Shown here in pieces: positions 33,987 through 41,951 of a DNA stretch of 64,000 bases. Every line of letters begins with the position of its first letter. Positions within the stretch are counted from its first letter, which is position 1. The DNA comes from SABY01 sp964523795 (GTDB lineage Bacteria > Bacteroidota > Bacteroidia > Bacteroidales > 4484-276). The notes beneath the pieces were generated by a model. That model made no database searches, was not told the origin of the DNA, and saw only the letters and a program-made list of their open reading frames with translations. The DNA is taken from the NCBI GenBank assembly GCA_964523795.1, contig CAZGAO010000015.1, positions 1-64,000 of the forward strand, in the 5' to 3' direction. The position numbers and the translations under genes were made by a program.

Positions 33987-34650
33987 ATTTTTCTTCCAGT
34001 TCGGCACTCATTTTTATCACCCTTCTGCACCATTCTGTTTTAATATCCACCTGCTCCTCCTCGCTTAGCTGCCAGGCTAATGTTGATTTCCGCAGTTTTT
34101 CGCTTAGATAGAAAAGGCAGAGTGCCGCCGACACCGAAATATTGAAACTCTCGGTAAAACCGTACATGGGTATTTTTATATATTCATCAGCCAGATCGAG
34201 GCTCTCCTGGCTCAGGCCTCGCAGCTCGGTGCCAAAAATGAGTGCCACCGGGCCTTTTTCCAAATCGAGGTCTTGCAGTTCTACATCCTCTTTGTGTGGC
34301 GTGGTGGCAACAATGCGGTAGCCCTTTTCTTTTAAATGGGCAATGGCGGCGGAAGTATTATTTTCGGCGGCATCGTATTTTATCAGATCCAGCCATTTGG
34401 ACGAGCCTAAGGCCACATCCGGATTTACCTCGTAGGGATTTTCGTTTTCGATAATGTGCACATCCTGAATGCCGAAACAGTCGCACGAACGCAGCACCGC
34501 GCTGGCATTGTGCGGCTGAAAAATATCTTCGAGCACCACGGTGAGGTAGCGTGTGCGATTGGCAACAATCGCCTCGAACTTGCTGTGTTTGTTGTCGCTG
34601 ATAAATCCAGAAAGGAAATCCAATAATGCTTGTTTCTTTTTCAAATCCAT
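33955..34650 (-). CDS. trmH: SpoU-family tRNA 2'-O-methyltransferase
   Basis: This 231-residue member of the SPOUT superfamily probably methylates the 2'-OH of G18 in tRNA. The three SpoU motifs are present: NASAVLRSCDCFGIQDVHIIE (motif 1, about 44-65), ALIFGTELRGLSQESLDLADEYIKIPM (motif 2) and GFTESFNISVSAALCLFYL (motif 3, SAM-knot). N- and C-terminal helices are as in TrmH. It overlaps the end of ctaB tail to tail. A 23S rRNA methyltransferase role is less likely, because the extra N-terminal RNA-binding domain of RlmB is absent. Confidence 0.88.
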   Translation of the reverse strand: MDLKKKQALLDFLSGFISDNKHSKFEAIVANRTRYLTVVLEDIFQPHNASAVLRSCDCFGIQDVHIIENENPYEVNPDVALGSSKWLDLIKYDAAENNTSAAIAHLKEKGYRIVATTPHKEDVELQDLDLEKGPVALIFGTELRGLSQESLDLADEYIKIPMYGFTESFNISVSAALCLFYLSEKLRKSTLAWQLSEEEQVDIKTEWCRRVIKMSAELEEKFIANYPPKTE

Positions 34651-34759
34651 GATTCAAATTTTTTTTTGCAATTAATCCTGCATGGCTGTCCGGAAACGCC
34701 ATTTTAAAATCGATGCCAAAAATATTGAAAAATCGCAAAATGATAGTCTTCATTTTTTT

Positions 34760-34767
34760 TACTTTTG
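34760..34767 (+). promoter_or_regulatory. TAnnTTTG box just before the LRR lipoprotein
   Basis: TACTTTTG matches the -7 consensus TAnnTTTG. It lies only 5 bases before the ATG at 34772, so transcription would start at or near the start codon, giving a leaderless or nearly leaderless message if this box is used. Confidence 0.35.
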
Positions 34768-34771
34768 TAAG

Positions 34772-35524
34772 ATGAAAAAAATCACAACGAAAATTGCATT
34801 GCTATCCTTAATCCTGCAGTTCTCATTTACGGCTTGCTCGACTTATCGAAGTTTGGATCAGGCACTGGCAAATCCTTTGGATGTTAAAACATTGAAAATT
34901 AAAAATACGCCTATCGGAGAACTCCCGCCCGAGATTGGAACACTTAAAAACCTGGAAACACTCTATCTGTTTCGCGATCAACTGACCAGCCTGCCCAAAG
35001 AAATTGGCGAGCTAAAAAATTTAGAAACCCTGATTTTAAGCAGTAACCGGCTTACTACACTACCTGCTGAGATTGGAGATTTGGATAGGCTAACAAAATT
35101 ATCGCTGAAGCATAATGATATTAAAAACCTCCCTGTTGAAATAGCTAAGCTTGGAAATTTAGAGTATCTCGATTTGCAATACAACGAATTGGATTCCCTT
35201 CCACCGGAACTTGGGCGTTTGAAGGAATTAAAATTTTTGTATTTAAATAACAACGATTTATATTCAATTCCCAGCCAGATTGGAGGGCTTGAAAGTTTGC
35301 AATACCTGGTGATTGGCAAAAACAGCCTGACCAATTTACCCGAAGAAATCGGTAATCTTACTACCCTAATCGAATTGAATCTGGCATACTGCGGCCCGAT
35401 GGTAGAAATTCCCTCATCAATCGTTAATTTAAAATCGTTGGAATACTTGATCATCGATCGGTCGCTGTATTTGCCTTACACGATTAATAGCATCAACCCA
35501 CGGTTACAGGTTGTTGTTAGGTGA
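34772..35524 (+). CDS. Leucine-rich repeat lipoprotein
   Basis: This 250-residue lipoprotein starts at ATG 34772; its lipobox is FTACS within MKKITTKIALLSLILQFSFTAC. An upstream in-frame start would add 30 residues before the signal and is rejected. The mature part is a stack of about eight 23-residue leucine-rich repeats of the form LPxEIGxLxxLExLxLxxNxLxx, which fold into a curved beta/alpha solenoid used for protein binding. It is surface or periplasmic, with unknown partner. LRR lipoproteins like this are frequent in Bacteroidota. Confidence 0.88.
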   Translation: MKKITTKIALLSLILQFSFTACSTYRSLDQALANPLDVKTLKIKNTPIGELPPEIGTLKNLETLYLFRDQLTSLPKEIGELKNLETLILSSNRLTTLPAEIGDLDRLTKLSLKHNDIKNLPVEIAKLGNLEYLDLQYNELDSLPPELGRLKELKFLYLNNNDLYSIPSQIGGLESLQYLVIGKNSLTNLPEEIGNLTTLIELNLAYCGPMVEIPSSIVNLKSLEYLIIDRSLYLPYTINSINPRLQVVVR

Positions 35525-35540
35525 GATAGATATTTTTTTG

Positions 35541-35720
35541 ATGAAAACATCATTGATTCGTAAAATCAAAGAAATTATCGGGAATCAGGTTTCAGGACTT
35601 ATCCAGCCCATGAGCATTGAAGAATTTTACGAGCGTATTGAAGCCTCCGAAAAAGCTTTTGCCGATGGCAACTATATTTCTCATGAGGATTTGAAAAAGG
35701 ATTTTCGCTTCGCTCAATAG
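35541..35720 (+). CDS. Small antitoxin-like protein, toxin gene absent
   Basis: This is a 59-residue protein from ATG 35541. The segment MSIEEFYERIEASEKAFADGNYISHEDLKKD resembles C-terminal parts of small antitoxins that neutralise RelE/ParE toxins in Bacteroidota; this is recalled pattern similarity. No toxin gene follows. The last residues (DFRFAQ) come from the GGATTTTCGCTTCGCTC string at 35699-35715, repeated at 35768-35784 on the far side of a palindrome insertion. The C-terminus may therefore be altered and the toxin gene lost. An alternative start at 35511 overlaps the LRR gene. Confidence 0.45.
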   Translation: MKTSLIRKIKEIIGNQVSGLIQPMSIEEFYERIEASEKAFADGNYISHEDLKKDFRFAQ

Positions 35721-35784
35721 ATTTAATTTGTACAGACGCGCAAATTGCGCGTCTCTACACCAAGACAGGATTTTCGCTTCGCTC
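35699..35784. repeat. Palindrome flanked by 17-bp direct repeats
   Basis: The direct repeats GGATTTTCGCTTCGCTC (35699-35715 and 35768-35784) flank an AT-rich spacer with a near-perfect palindrome GACGCGCAAATTGCGCGTC (35735-35753). Its core recurs at 45098-45116. The arrangement looks like insertion of a short element with a duplicated flank. Confidence 0.65.
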
Positions 35785-35799
35785 CACAATTCCCTCCTC

Positions 35800-36726
35800 C
35801 TAAAACCGATATCCCACCGAAATACCTGCGGCATAAGTGCGTGCCAGTCCTGCGGGCTGCACATCGCGGGTGATGAGCGGCGAGCCATAAAAAACATGGA
35901 AGGTGAGAGCCTCGCTTGCCTTGTAGCCTGCCGATAAAGCAATATTAAGCGTTAGGCCGTCGGAGCCGACAATGTCGGTGCGCTGGTTTTCTTCGTTCAC
36001 ATAGCTGTCTTCGCCGAGATGATAAATGGGAACAAATCCGCCCGTAATTACAAAACTCCCAGGCTGAATTGTTTTTTCGATACGAGCCACCACATCGGCG
36101 CGGCGTTCAATTTTGCGCGAGTCAGCATAAGCGGCCACGCTGGCCTGGTCATCCCACAAACTTTGCAAAAAGCCATTTTCGTTATTTTGAACCAGGGGTT
36201 GCTGATAGCCCAGCGAGGCTGCCCAACCCTTATAAGTCCATTTAGCTCCCAGGAGTAAATCGGTGGTACCCAGATTGGTTTGATAAACCATGGGCAGCGG
36301 TTTGCCATCTTCAAGTCGGTCGGCTTTGCCCATGCTTATGCGGGCACCCACAAAAGCTGCAAAACGATGCTCGCCTGCCTGCTTTATCAGCCCGCTAAAA
36401 CTTAGGCTTAGGTCGCCCAGACCATTGGTTTTGCCCAGCTTTCCGTTGGTAAAAAGGTAGGGGACTTTTATTTGGATAGCACTTGCCTTGCCCACGAGAT
36501 AATCGGCTTCGAGCATCAGCGCGTTGATGGAAGTGCCATCATCGCCCTGAGCAAAATGGTAGCCCAGGTTAAGATTAATTCGTGAGTCGGTGAGCGCGGA
36601 AGTGCCGTCTTCGGTCATAAGGCCGCTGGTGCAGATTCCGGCATCGCTGCATCCTTGCCCTTTGGTGCTTGAGTGGATTGCAAAAATGAGTAAAAAACTT
36701 AGGGTTACGAATGCGTATTTTGTCAT
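35800..36726 (-). CDS. Outer-membrane beta-barrel protein, transporter-like
   Basis: This 308-residue exported protein has a signal peptide (about 1-22, ending near STKGQG), followed by alternating beta strands that end in a C-terminal aromatic residue (AAGISVGYRF), the outer-membrane insertion signature. Strand-like segments such as DSRINLNLGYHFA, SAIQIKVPYLF and HRFAAFVGARISMG support a barrel. The mature N-terminus has a CSDAGICTSGLM pair of cysteines. It may be a solute channel or aromatic-degradation-type barrel. No substrate is evident, and the gene is monocistronic. Confidence 0.7.
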   Translation of the reverse strand: MTKYAFVTLSFLLIFAIHSSTKGQGCSDAGICTSGLMTEDGTSALTDSRINLNLGYHFAQGDDGTSINALMLEADYLVGKASAIQIKVPYLFTNGKLGKTNGLGDLSLSFSGLIKQAGEHRFAAFVGARISMGKADRLEDGKPLPMVYQTNLGTTDLLLGAKWTYKGWAASLGYQQPLVQNNENGFLQSLWDDQASVAAYADSRKIERRADVVARIEKTIQPGSFVITGGFVPIYHLGEDSYVNEENQRTDIVGSDGLTLNIALSAGYKASEALTFHVFYGSPLITRDVQPAGLARTYAAGISVGYRF

Positions 36727-36764
36727 AGTAAATTTGAGTGTGGTGTATAAATATTATCTGTTTT

Positions 36765-36885
36765 TAAAGGAATTGTTAGAAAAATATACGATTTGAGAAT
36801 AACGATTTTAGATTTAAGATGTAGATGATATTCAACACAATCTAAAATCTCTGATCTTAATCCTCAATCTTAAATCAAAAGATTT
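36765..36885 (+). repeat. Long imperfect hairpin element, copy 3
   Basis: This is a plus-strand copy of the element at 22541-22668 and, inverted, at 18718-18830. It has the same order: TTAGAAAAATATACGATTT, GATTTTAGATTTAAGATG, a GATATTC turn, ACACAATCTAAAATCTC and CAATCTTAAATCAAAA. It occupies most of the 310-bp spacer between the barrel gene and the small RHH-like gene. The remaining bases hold no gene. Confidence 0.75.
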
Positions 36886-37036
36886 AATTAGACATCCAAC
36901 ACCAAAACAGGGTTTAGGTTTTAATGAAAAGATATTGTTAACAAAATTTTGGATATGTGGAAAACTTTTTCACGATTTTGCTGTGGCGGATAACTGGAAT
37001 AGCCTACTTTTATGCCATTCTGAATTTGAAAATGAT

Positions 37037-37309
37037 ATGGTGCAAAAACGAAAAAAGGATTTAAAAAAAAGAAAGTTTAAAACCATCACCTTCAAGCTTT
37101 CGGCGAGGCAAAAAAAATCGCTTGATAAATACAGCAAGGCGAGAAATATGACTCCATTGAAATTGATTAAACGGTCGATCGATACCTACATCTCCCTCGA
37201 TTATAATGTGATTCCCCCTAAAGTTCCCAGCCCCAAAAATCAACTGGATCTATTCACCGAAATTGAATTAGCTACCAATCTTATGAAAGAGAAGGATACT
37301 GAAAAATAA
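37037..37309 (+). CDS. Small ribbon-helix-helix-like protein
   Basis: This 90-residue basic protein starts at ATG 37037, giving MVQKRKKDLKKRKF. Longer starts upstream add a Cys/Trp-rich stretch with no protein-like features. The KTITFKLSARQKKSLDKYSKARNMTPLKLIKRSIDTYI segment has one strand and two helices in the pattern of MetJ/Arc-type DNA-binding domains. The C-terminus (QLDLFTEIELATNLM) is acidic. It has no adjacent partner gene. It may be a small transcriptional regulator, but this is inference from shape. Confidence 0.5.
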   Translation: MVQKRKKDLKKRKFKTITFKLSARQKKSLDKYSKARNMTPLKLIKRSIDTYISLDYNVIPPKVPSPKNQLDLFTEIELATNLMKEKDTEK

Positions 37310-37848
37310 TCTGTGTCTGTCAGTGCTTATCTGGGGTAAAAAAAACGCACCAGGGATTTTTATTTTGATAACGATTACATATTTTTATAAGAAGCGGATA
37401 GTGAGGATGTAAGAGATTTCCCCTTCTAAAACTTGCTGCGCAACGCGCCCGCCTTCTCTCACCCATCAAAAACGCTGAGCTTAGTCATTTCGATGCCACA
37501 GGCTGTCAACCGCACTTTGGTGGTATAGTAAGGTGCAAATCGGAAACAAAAAAAGAAAGGTGATGATTTTTGGTAAACCACGTGAAGCAAAAAAAATCTT
37601 CACCCCTAAAGTATTATTCATCTTTGGCAGGCAAAAATATGCAATGTCTTACATACATTGATGCTTAGGGATTAGTTTATCAATAATCTAAATAAAATTT
37701 ATCGGATGACTAAATCCAGGGGCAAGTCATCCGATGATTACGCTTAAGCAGAATTACCGCTCACTAAAACTGCGGTTTCATGCCCGGACATTATTCATCG
37801 GATGACTATTTAATCCTACTTTTGGCCTTTTTTAATTTGACATAGATA
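37310..37848. repeat. Gene-free stretch with an 81-bp inverted-end element
   Basis: These 539 bases hold no gene. The main feature is an element at 37726-37806 bounded by 12-bp inverted repeats GTCATCCGATGA and TCATCGGATGAC, with a further ATCGGATGAC at 37701-37710. A TCTGTGTCTGTCAGTG string near 37309-37325 resembles the dispersed TAGTGTCTGT motif. The promoter of punA should lie in the right-hand 50 bases; I cannot point to a clear box. Confidence 0.6.
37726..37806. mobile_element. Short element with 12-bp inverted ends, copy 1
   Basis: The arms GTCATCCGATGA (37726-37737) and TCATCGGATGAC (37795-37806) are perfect inverted repeats enclosing 57 bases. The interior has a small GCGGT/ACCGC inverted pair around CTCACTAAAACT. 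A second element of almost the same length and arm form is at 48073-48151. Confidence 0.6.
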
Positions 37849-38676
37849 ATGAGCGAGTATTCAGAAAAGGTAACACAAACTGCAAATTTCCTTCGGCAGC
37901 ACGGAATGAACAAACCCGAAACAGGGATAATTTTGGGCACCGGCTTGGGCAATCTGGTGCAGCGCATCGAGATAGAAAAGACCATAGATTATAAAGATAT
38001 TCCCCACTTTCCGGTTTCTACCGTGGAGTCGCACAACGGCAAATTGATTTATGGCCGCCTCAACGGGCGGCAGGTTGTGGCCATGCAGGGTAGGTTTCAT
38101 TTCTACGAGGGTTATACCATGCAGGAAATTACTTTTCCGGTGCGAGTGATGTACTTGTTGGGTATTAAAGATTTACTGGTGTCGAATGCCTGCGGCACGG
38201 TGAATAAGGAATTTAATAAGGGAGAGCTGATGCTGATTACAGATCATATCAACCTTTTGGGCGATAATCCGCTGATTGGGCAAAACCATGAGGAATGGGG
38301 CACGCGGTTTCCGGATATGAGCCAGGCCTATTCACGGGAAATGAATGCCAAAATTGTAGATATCGCCCATCGCGAGGGCGTTAAACTGAATCAGGGTGTT
38401 TATGCGGCTGTGGCCGGCCCCAACCTTGAAACCCGCGCTGAATATCGTTTTATGGCACGCATAGGTGCCGATGTTATTGGTATGTCCACTATTCCTGAGG
38501 TGATGGTTGCCAGGCATCACGGGCTGCCGGTGGTGGCTTTCTCGGTTATTACCGATGAGTGCGATCCCGACAATCTGGCTCCGGTAAATATTCGCGAAAT
38601 ATTGGCCATGGCCAGTGTGGCCGAGGCGGGATTAAACAAAATTATTTTTGCGCTGATGGGTGCTCTTTCCATTTAA
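37849..38676 (+). CDS. punA: Purine nucleoside phosphorylase
   Basis: This enzyme splits inosine and guanosine (and deoxy forms) with phosphate to give base and ribose-1-phosphate in purine salvage. The 275-residue product is of the trimeric PNP type: GIILGTGLGNLVQRIE near the start (phosphate site), VESHNGKLIYGRLNGRQVVAMQGRFHFYEGYTMQEI, SNACGTVN, and GADVIGMSTIPEVMVARHHGLPVVAFSVITDECDP with the base-binding Asn/Glu region. The length is normal. It overlaps the convergent ychF gene by 4 bases at the stop codons. Confidence 0.95.
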   Translation: MSEYSEKVTQTANFLRQHGMNKPETGIILGTGLGNLVQRIEIEKTIDYKDIPHFPVSTVESHNGKLIYGRLNGRQVVAMQGRFHFYEGYTMQEITFPVRVMYLLGIKDLLVSNACGTVNKEFNKGELMLITDHINLLGDNPLIGQNHEEWGTRFPDMSQAYSREMNAKIVDIAHREGVKLNQGVYAAVAGPNLETRAEYRFMARIGADVIGMSTIPEVMVARHHGLPVVAFSVITDECDPDNLAPVNIREILAMASVAEAGLNKIIFALMGALSI

Positions 38677-39773
38677 ACGTTGAAGCGGATATTGAGCATA
38701 TCGCCATCCTGTACGATGTAGTTTTTGCCTTCGATATGAAATTTGCCGGCTTCCTTGCAGGCGTGCTCCGAGCCATAGTGCATAAAATCAGCGTATTTGA
38801 TTACCTCGGCGCGGATAAATCCCCGCTCCAGGTCGCTGTGAATAACGCCTGCCGCCATGGGTGCTGTCGAGCCTTTCTTTACCGTCCAGGCTCTTACTTC
38901 CTTGGGCCCGGCGGTGATGAATGATTCCAGGTTCAATAACTTATAAGCCGAGCGTATCATGCGATTTACCCCAGGTGCGCTAAGGCCAGCATCCGACAGA
39001 AACTCCAGGCGGTCGGCCTCATCTTCCAGCTCAGCAATCTCCGCTTCCAGCTTGCCGGCAATTACAATCACTTCGGTTTCGATGTCCTTGAGGGTTTTTT
39101 CGACAGCCTGCGAATAGGCATTTCCCGTGGCAGCTGCCTCATCGTCCACATTGCAAACGTACATAATGGGTTTGGCCGTGAGCAGGTACATATCATCGAT
39201 CAGTGCTACCTTATCTTTTGGATCTACCTCAAAATCGCGCACATTGCTAAAGTTTTCGATATGCTCGGCCAGACTTTCCAGAATGCCTATCTGGCGTTTT
39301 ACTTCTTTGTCGCCCGACTTGGCCAGTTTTTCCAGGCGTTGTATTTTGCGCTGCACCAGGTCGAGGTCGCGCACCTGAAGTTCAAGGTCAATTATTTCCA
39401 TGTCGCGCACCGGATCCACCGAGCCTTCCACGTGGGGAAGGTTTTCGTCGTCGAAGCAGCGCAGCACATGGATGATGGCATCGGTTTGCTGTATGTCGGC
39501 CAAAAATTTGTTGCCCACGCCTTCGCCCTGGCTCGATCCCTTGGCCAGGCCGGGGATGTCAACAATATCTACGGTTGTAGGCATCACCCGCGCCGATTTG
39601 ATGAGCGCATCGATCTTCAACAGCCGATCATCAGGCACATCTATCATCCCCAAATTGGATTTGTTGGTGCTGAAAGCAAAGTTGGTAACTTCAGCTTTGG
39701 TTTTTGAAATACAGTTGAAAATCGCTGTTTTTCCTACATTGGTAATTCCTATAATCCCGCATTTAAGCCCCAT
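38673..39773 (-). CDS. ychF: OBG-type ATPase YchF
   Basis: This is a 366-residue universally conserved P-loop NTPase that binds ribosomes and prefers ATP. The G1 motif is GITNVGKTAIFN (residues 8-19), with Gly-Lys-Thr intact. The switch region contains DIVDIPGLAKGSSQGEGVGNKFLADI and the specificity motif NVDDE replaces the classical NKxD, as usual for YchF. The middle coiled-coil (VRDLDLVQRKIQRLEKLAK) and C-terminal TGS domain (LESFITAGPKEVRAWTVKKGS... and ISKYADFMHYGSE-like) are present. It is monocistronic. Confidence 0.95.
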   Translation of the reverse strand: MGLKCGIIGITNVGKTAIFNCISKTKAEVTNFAFSTNKSNLGMIDVPDDRLLKIDALIKSARVMPTTVDIVDIPGLAKGSSQGEGVGNKFLADIQQTDAIIHVLRCFDDENLPHVEGSVDPVRDMEIIDLELQVRDLDLVQRKIQRLEKLAKSGDKEVKRQIGILESLAEHIENFSNVRDFEVDPKDKVALIDDMYLLTAKPIMYVCNVDDEAAATGNAYSQAVEKTLKDIETEVIVIAGKLEAEIAELEDEADRLEFLSDAGLSAPGVNRMIRSAYKLLNLESFITAGPKEVRAWTVKKGSTAPMAAGVIHSDLERGFIRAEVIKYADFMHYGSEHACKEAGKFHIEGKNYIVQDGDMLNIRFNV

Positions 39774-39869
39774 GGATATTGTATTTTAATGATCCTGAAT
39801 ATTGAATTTTTTAATGATCGGCAAAGGTATAATTATTTGATTTTGCAGCACGGCGAAGAATGAAATTGC

Positions 39870-40280
39870 TTAGCGGCATTTTTTGAGTTTATCGCCCATA
39901 TTTGGCTTTCCCAGGTCGTAGGCTTTCTGCCAGTCTTCGCAGGCCTTGTAGTTTTCGTTTTTATAAAACCAGGCCTGGCCACGGTTGTAAAAAGCATCGG
40001 TGTAATTTGGCTTTAGGTCGATGGCCTTAGTAAAGTTTTCGATGGCTTTTTGATATTGCCGCCTGTTCATCCATACCGTGCCTGTGCCATACCACGCTTC
40101 AGGATTTTCAGGATTCAATTCGAGTGCTTTTTGATATAAGGAATAAGCCTCATCAGGATTGGAGCCATATAAATAGAGGTTGCCTTCGCGCACATACTTT
40201 GCCGATTCTGCGGTCTTATCAACGCAGCCCGAAACAAAAATTGTAATTAATATCAAAAGTATTCCGCTTGTTTTTTTCAT
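39870..40280 (-). CDS. TPR lipoprotein
   Basis: This 136-residue lipoprotein has a lipobox FVSGC (near residue 19) followed by two to three tetratricopeptide repeats (AYSLYQKALELNPENPEAWYGTGTVWMNRRQYQKAIENFTKAIDLKPNYTDAFYNRGQAWFYKNENYKACEDWQKAYDLG). It is likely a periplasmic protein-interaction module. It is the fourth gene of the minus-strand group dapF-GNAT-mltG-TPR, 18 bases past mltG. Confidence 0.88.
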   Translation of the reverse strand: MKKTSGILLILITIFVSGCVDKTAESAKYVREGNLYLYGSNPDEAYSLYQKALELNPENPEAWYGTGTVWMNRRQYQKAIENFTKAIDLKPNYTDAFYNRGQAWFYKNENYKACEDWQKAYDLGKPNMGDKLKKCR

Positions 40281-40297
40281 AATATGTTCAAAGTGAT

Positions 40298-41356
40298 TTA
40301 TTGTTTTTTATTGTCCAATGCCTTGTAATGTTCTCGTGCATATTTGAGATGTTGACTGTAGGTTTTTGAAAAATGATGATAGCCCGAGCCATCGCTATTA
40401 GCCACAAAAAACATGTACTCATGTTTTTGGGCATTCAAAACTGCGTTGATGCCAACCACCGATGGCAGGCAAATAGGACCCGGGGGTAAGCCTTTGTTAA
40501 CATAAGTATTGTAGGGCGAATCTATTTGTGTATGCTTTTTGTAAACCCGATGTAGCAAAGAATCGTTTTCGAGATAAAAGGCAAATACCGCTGTCGGGTC
40601 AGCCTGCAGTTTCCAGCCTTTGGCCAGCCGGTTGAGATAAACCCCGGCAATGGTTGGTTTTTCATCGTTGCGATTGGTCTCTTTATCCACAATAGAAGCC
40701 AGTATCGAAACCTGCTTGGGGCTAAGATTATATCGGCGTGCCTTGGCCTGTTTTTTCTCGTCCCAAAAACGCAGATATTCCTTGTGCATCCTTTCTGTGA
40801 AAGCCTCCGCCGAAGTGTTCCAATAAAACTCGTAGGTGTTAGGGATGAAAAGTAGCGGTGCTGTTTGCTGGTTAATTTTATATTTTTCTTCAAATTCGCT
40901 ACTATGGATATAATTGATGATGGACAAACTGTCAGCTTCAATTTGCCTTGCAATAATTCCGGCCAGTTGAGCCAGGGTGCGCACATTGTTAAAGGTAACA
41001 TTGAGTGGCGTTTGCGCTCCCGAGCGCAGCATGTCGATCAATTCATCATTATTCATCCCGGCTTTGATGCTGTATCGTCCGGGATAGATGTGCCTGGATA
41101 AGTTTTTCCGCTCAGCCAGCCACTCGAAGGTGCCATAATTTTGGAGAAGCTGATTGCTTTTTAAATTATTCAATAAATCATGGTAGTCCGATCCGGTTTT
41201 TATGTAGAGGTAAGATAAATTGCCGGCAGCGGGTGAAACATTATTTTTATAAACTGCACGCCAAAACAAAAATCCAACCGTGCCTGCCGCAAGTAGCAAT
41301 ACAATTATTGCGAAAAGCAGGATGCGCCAAAAGATTTTTCTGTTTCGTTTTTCCAT
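40298..41356 (-). CDS. mltG: Endolytic murein transglycosylase MltG
   Basis: This inner-membrane enzyme cuts growing glycan strands and acts as a putative terminator of polymerisation. It has 352 residues with an N-terminal transmembrane helix (about 10-30). A LysM-like region follows (LSYLYIKTGSDYHDLLNNLKSNQLLQN), then the YceG/MltG catalytic part with ASIVDKETNRNDEKPTIAGVYLNRL, containing the conserved Glu of the VDKET signature, and LPPGPICLPSVVGINAVLNAQKHEYMFFVANSDGSGYHHFSKTYSQH. It lies 6 bases from the GNAT gene. Confidence 0.95.
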   Translation of the reverse strand: MEKRNRKIFWRILLFAIIVLLLAAGTVGFLFWRAVYKNNVSPAAGNLSYLYIKTGSDYHDLLNNLKSNQLLQNYGTFEWLAERKNLSRHIYPGRYSIKAGMNNDELIDMLRSGAQTPLNVTFNNVRTLAQLAGIIARQIEADSLSIINYIHSSEFEEKYKINQQTAPLLFIPNTYEFYWNTSAEAFTERMHKEYLRFWDEKKQAKARRYNLSPKQVSILASIVDKETNRNDEKPTIAGVYLNRLAKGWKLQADPTAVFAFYLENDSLLHRVYKKHTQIDSPYNTYVNKGLPPGPICLPSVVGINAVLNAQKHEYMFFVANSDGSGYHHFSKTYSQHLKYAREHYKALDNKKQ

Positions 41357-41362
41357 TAGGAT

Positions 41363-41941
41363 TTATCGTCTTTCTGGTAACTTAATAGTGCCGAGAACTA
41401 GTGGTGCTTTTCGGGGAGTGGGAGTGGGGTTGATAAGCTGATAAAGCCACTCATCGCTCCAATGATTATTAATTCGAAGCCAGTTTCTTTTTTTTGCCGT
41501 AAGCACAAAGTTTTTCCGCTCAAATAGTTTTATACTTAGCGTATTGGTGGGCAGGATGTTGGCATATACCTGATGAAGCATCAAATGGTCGAAGCAATAT
41601 TCGATGCATAAGTCGAGGGCTTCCGAAGCAAAGCCTTGTCCCTGGTATTTTTCATCAATCAAAATTCCCAGGCCAAGCCGCTCGTGCTGGGGGTTGAAGT
41701 CGAAGAGATCGATATTACCCACCGGAATTCCATTCGCTTTATTCACAATCATCAATCGCAGTTGCCGGGTCTTGTAAATATCTTTGTCGGCGGTTAAAAC
41801 ATATTGTTCGATGTCGAATCTTGAAAAAGGAACCAAGGTATTGCTGAGGTGCCAAAACTGTGTGTTGTTTTCCCAGGCGTAAAGCTGGTCGATGTCATCG
41901 GGTTCCGGGGCACGTAGTTTTATTTTTTTTCCTTCCATCAA
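41363..41941 (-). CDS. GNAT-family N-acetyltransferase
   Basis: This 192-residue GNAT enzyme belongs to the RimJ/SpeG-like branch. It shows LRAPEPDDIDQLYAWENN at the start, the acetyl-CoA loop LGLGILIDEKYQGQGFASEALDLCIEYCF (motif A), and LMLHQVYANILPTNTLSIKLFERKNFVLTAKKR (motif B). The substrate may be a ribosomal-protein N-terminus, a polyamine or an antibiotic, and the sequence does not tell. It lies 10 bases downstream of dapF. Confidence 0.85.
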   Translation of the reverse strand: MMEGKKIKLRAPEPDDIDQLYAWENNTQFWHLSNTLVPFSRFDIEQYVLTADKDIYKTRQLRLMIVNKANGIPVGNIDLFDFNPQHERLGLGILIDEKYQGQGFASEALDLCIEYCFDHLMLHQVYANILPTNTLSIKLFERKNFVLTAKKRNWLRINNHWSDEWLYQLINPTPTPRKAPLVLGTIKLPERR

Positions 41942-41951
41942 TTAGCAATTT

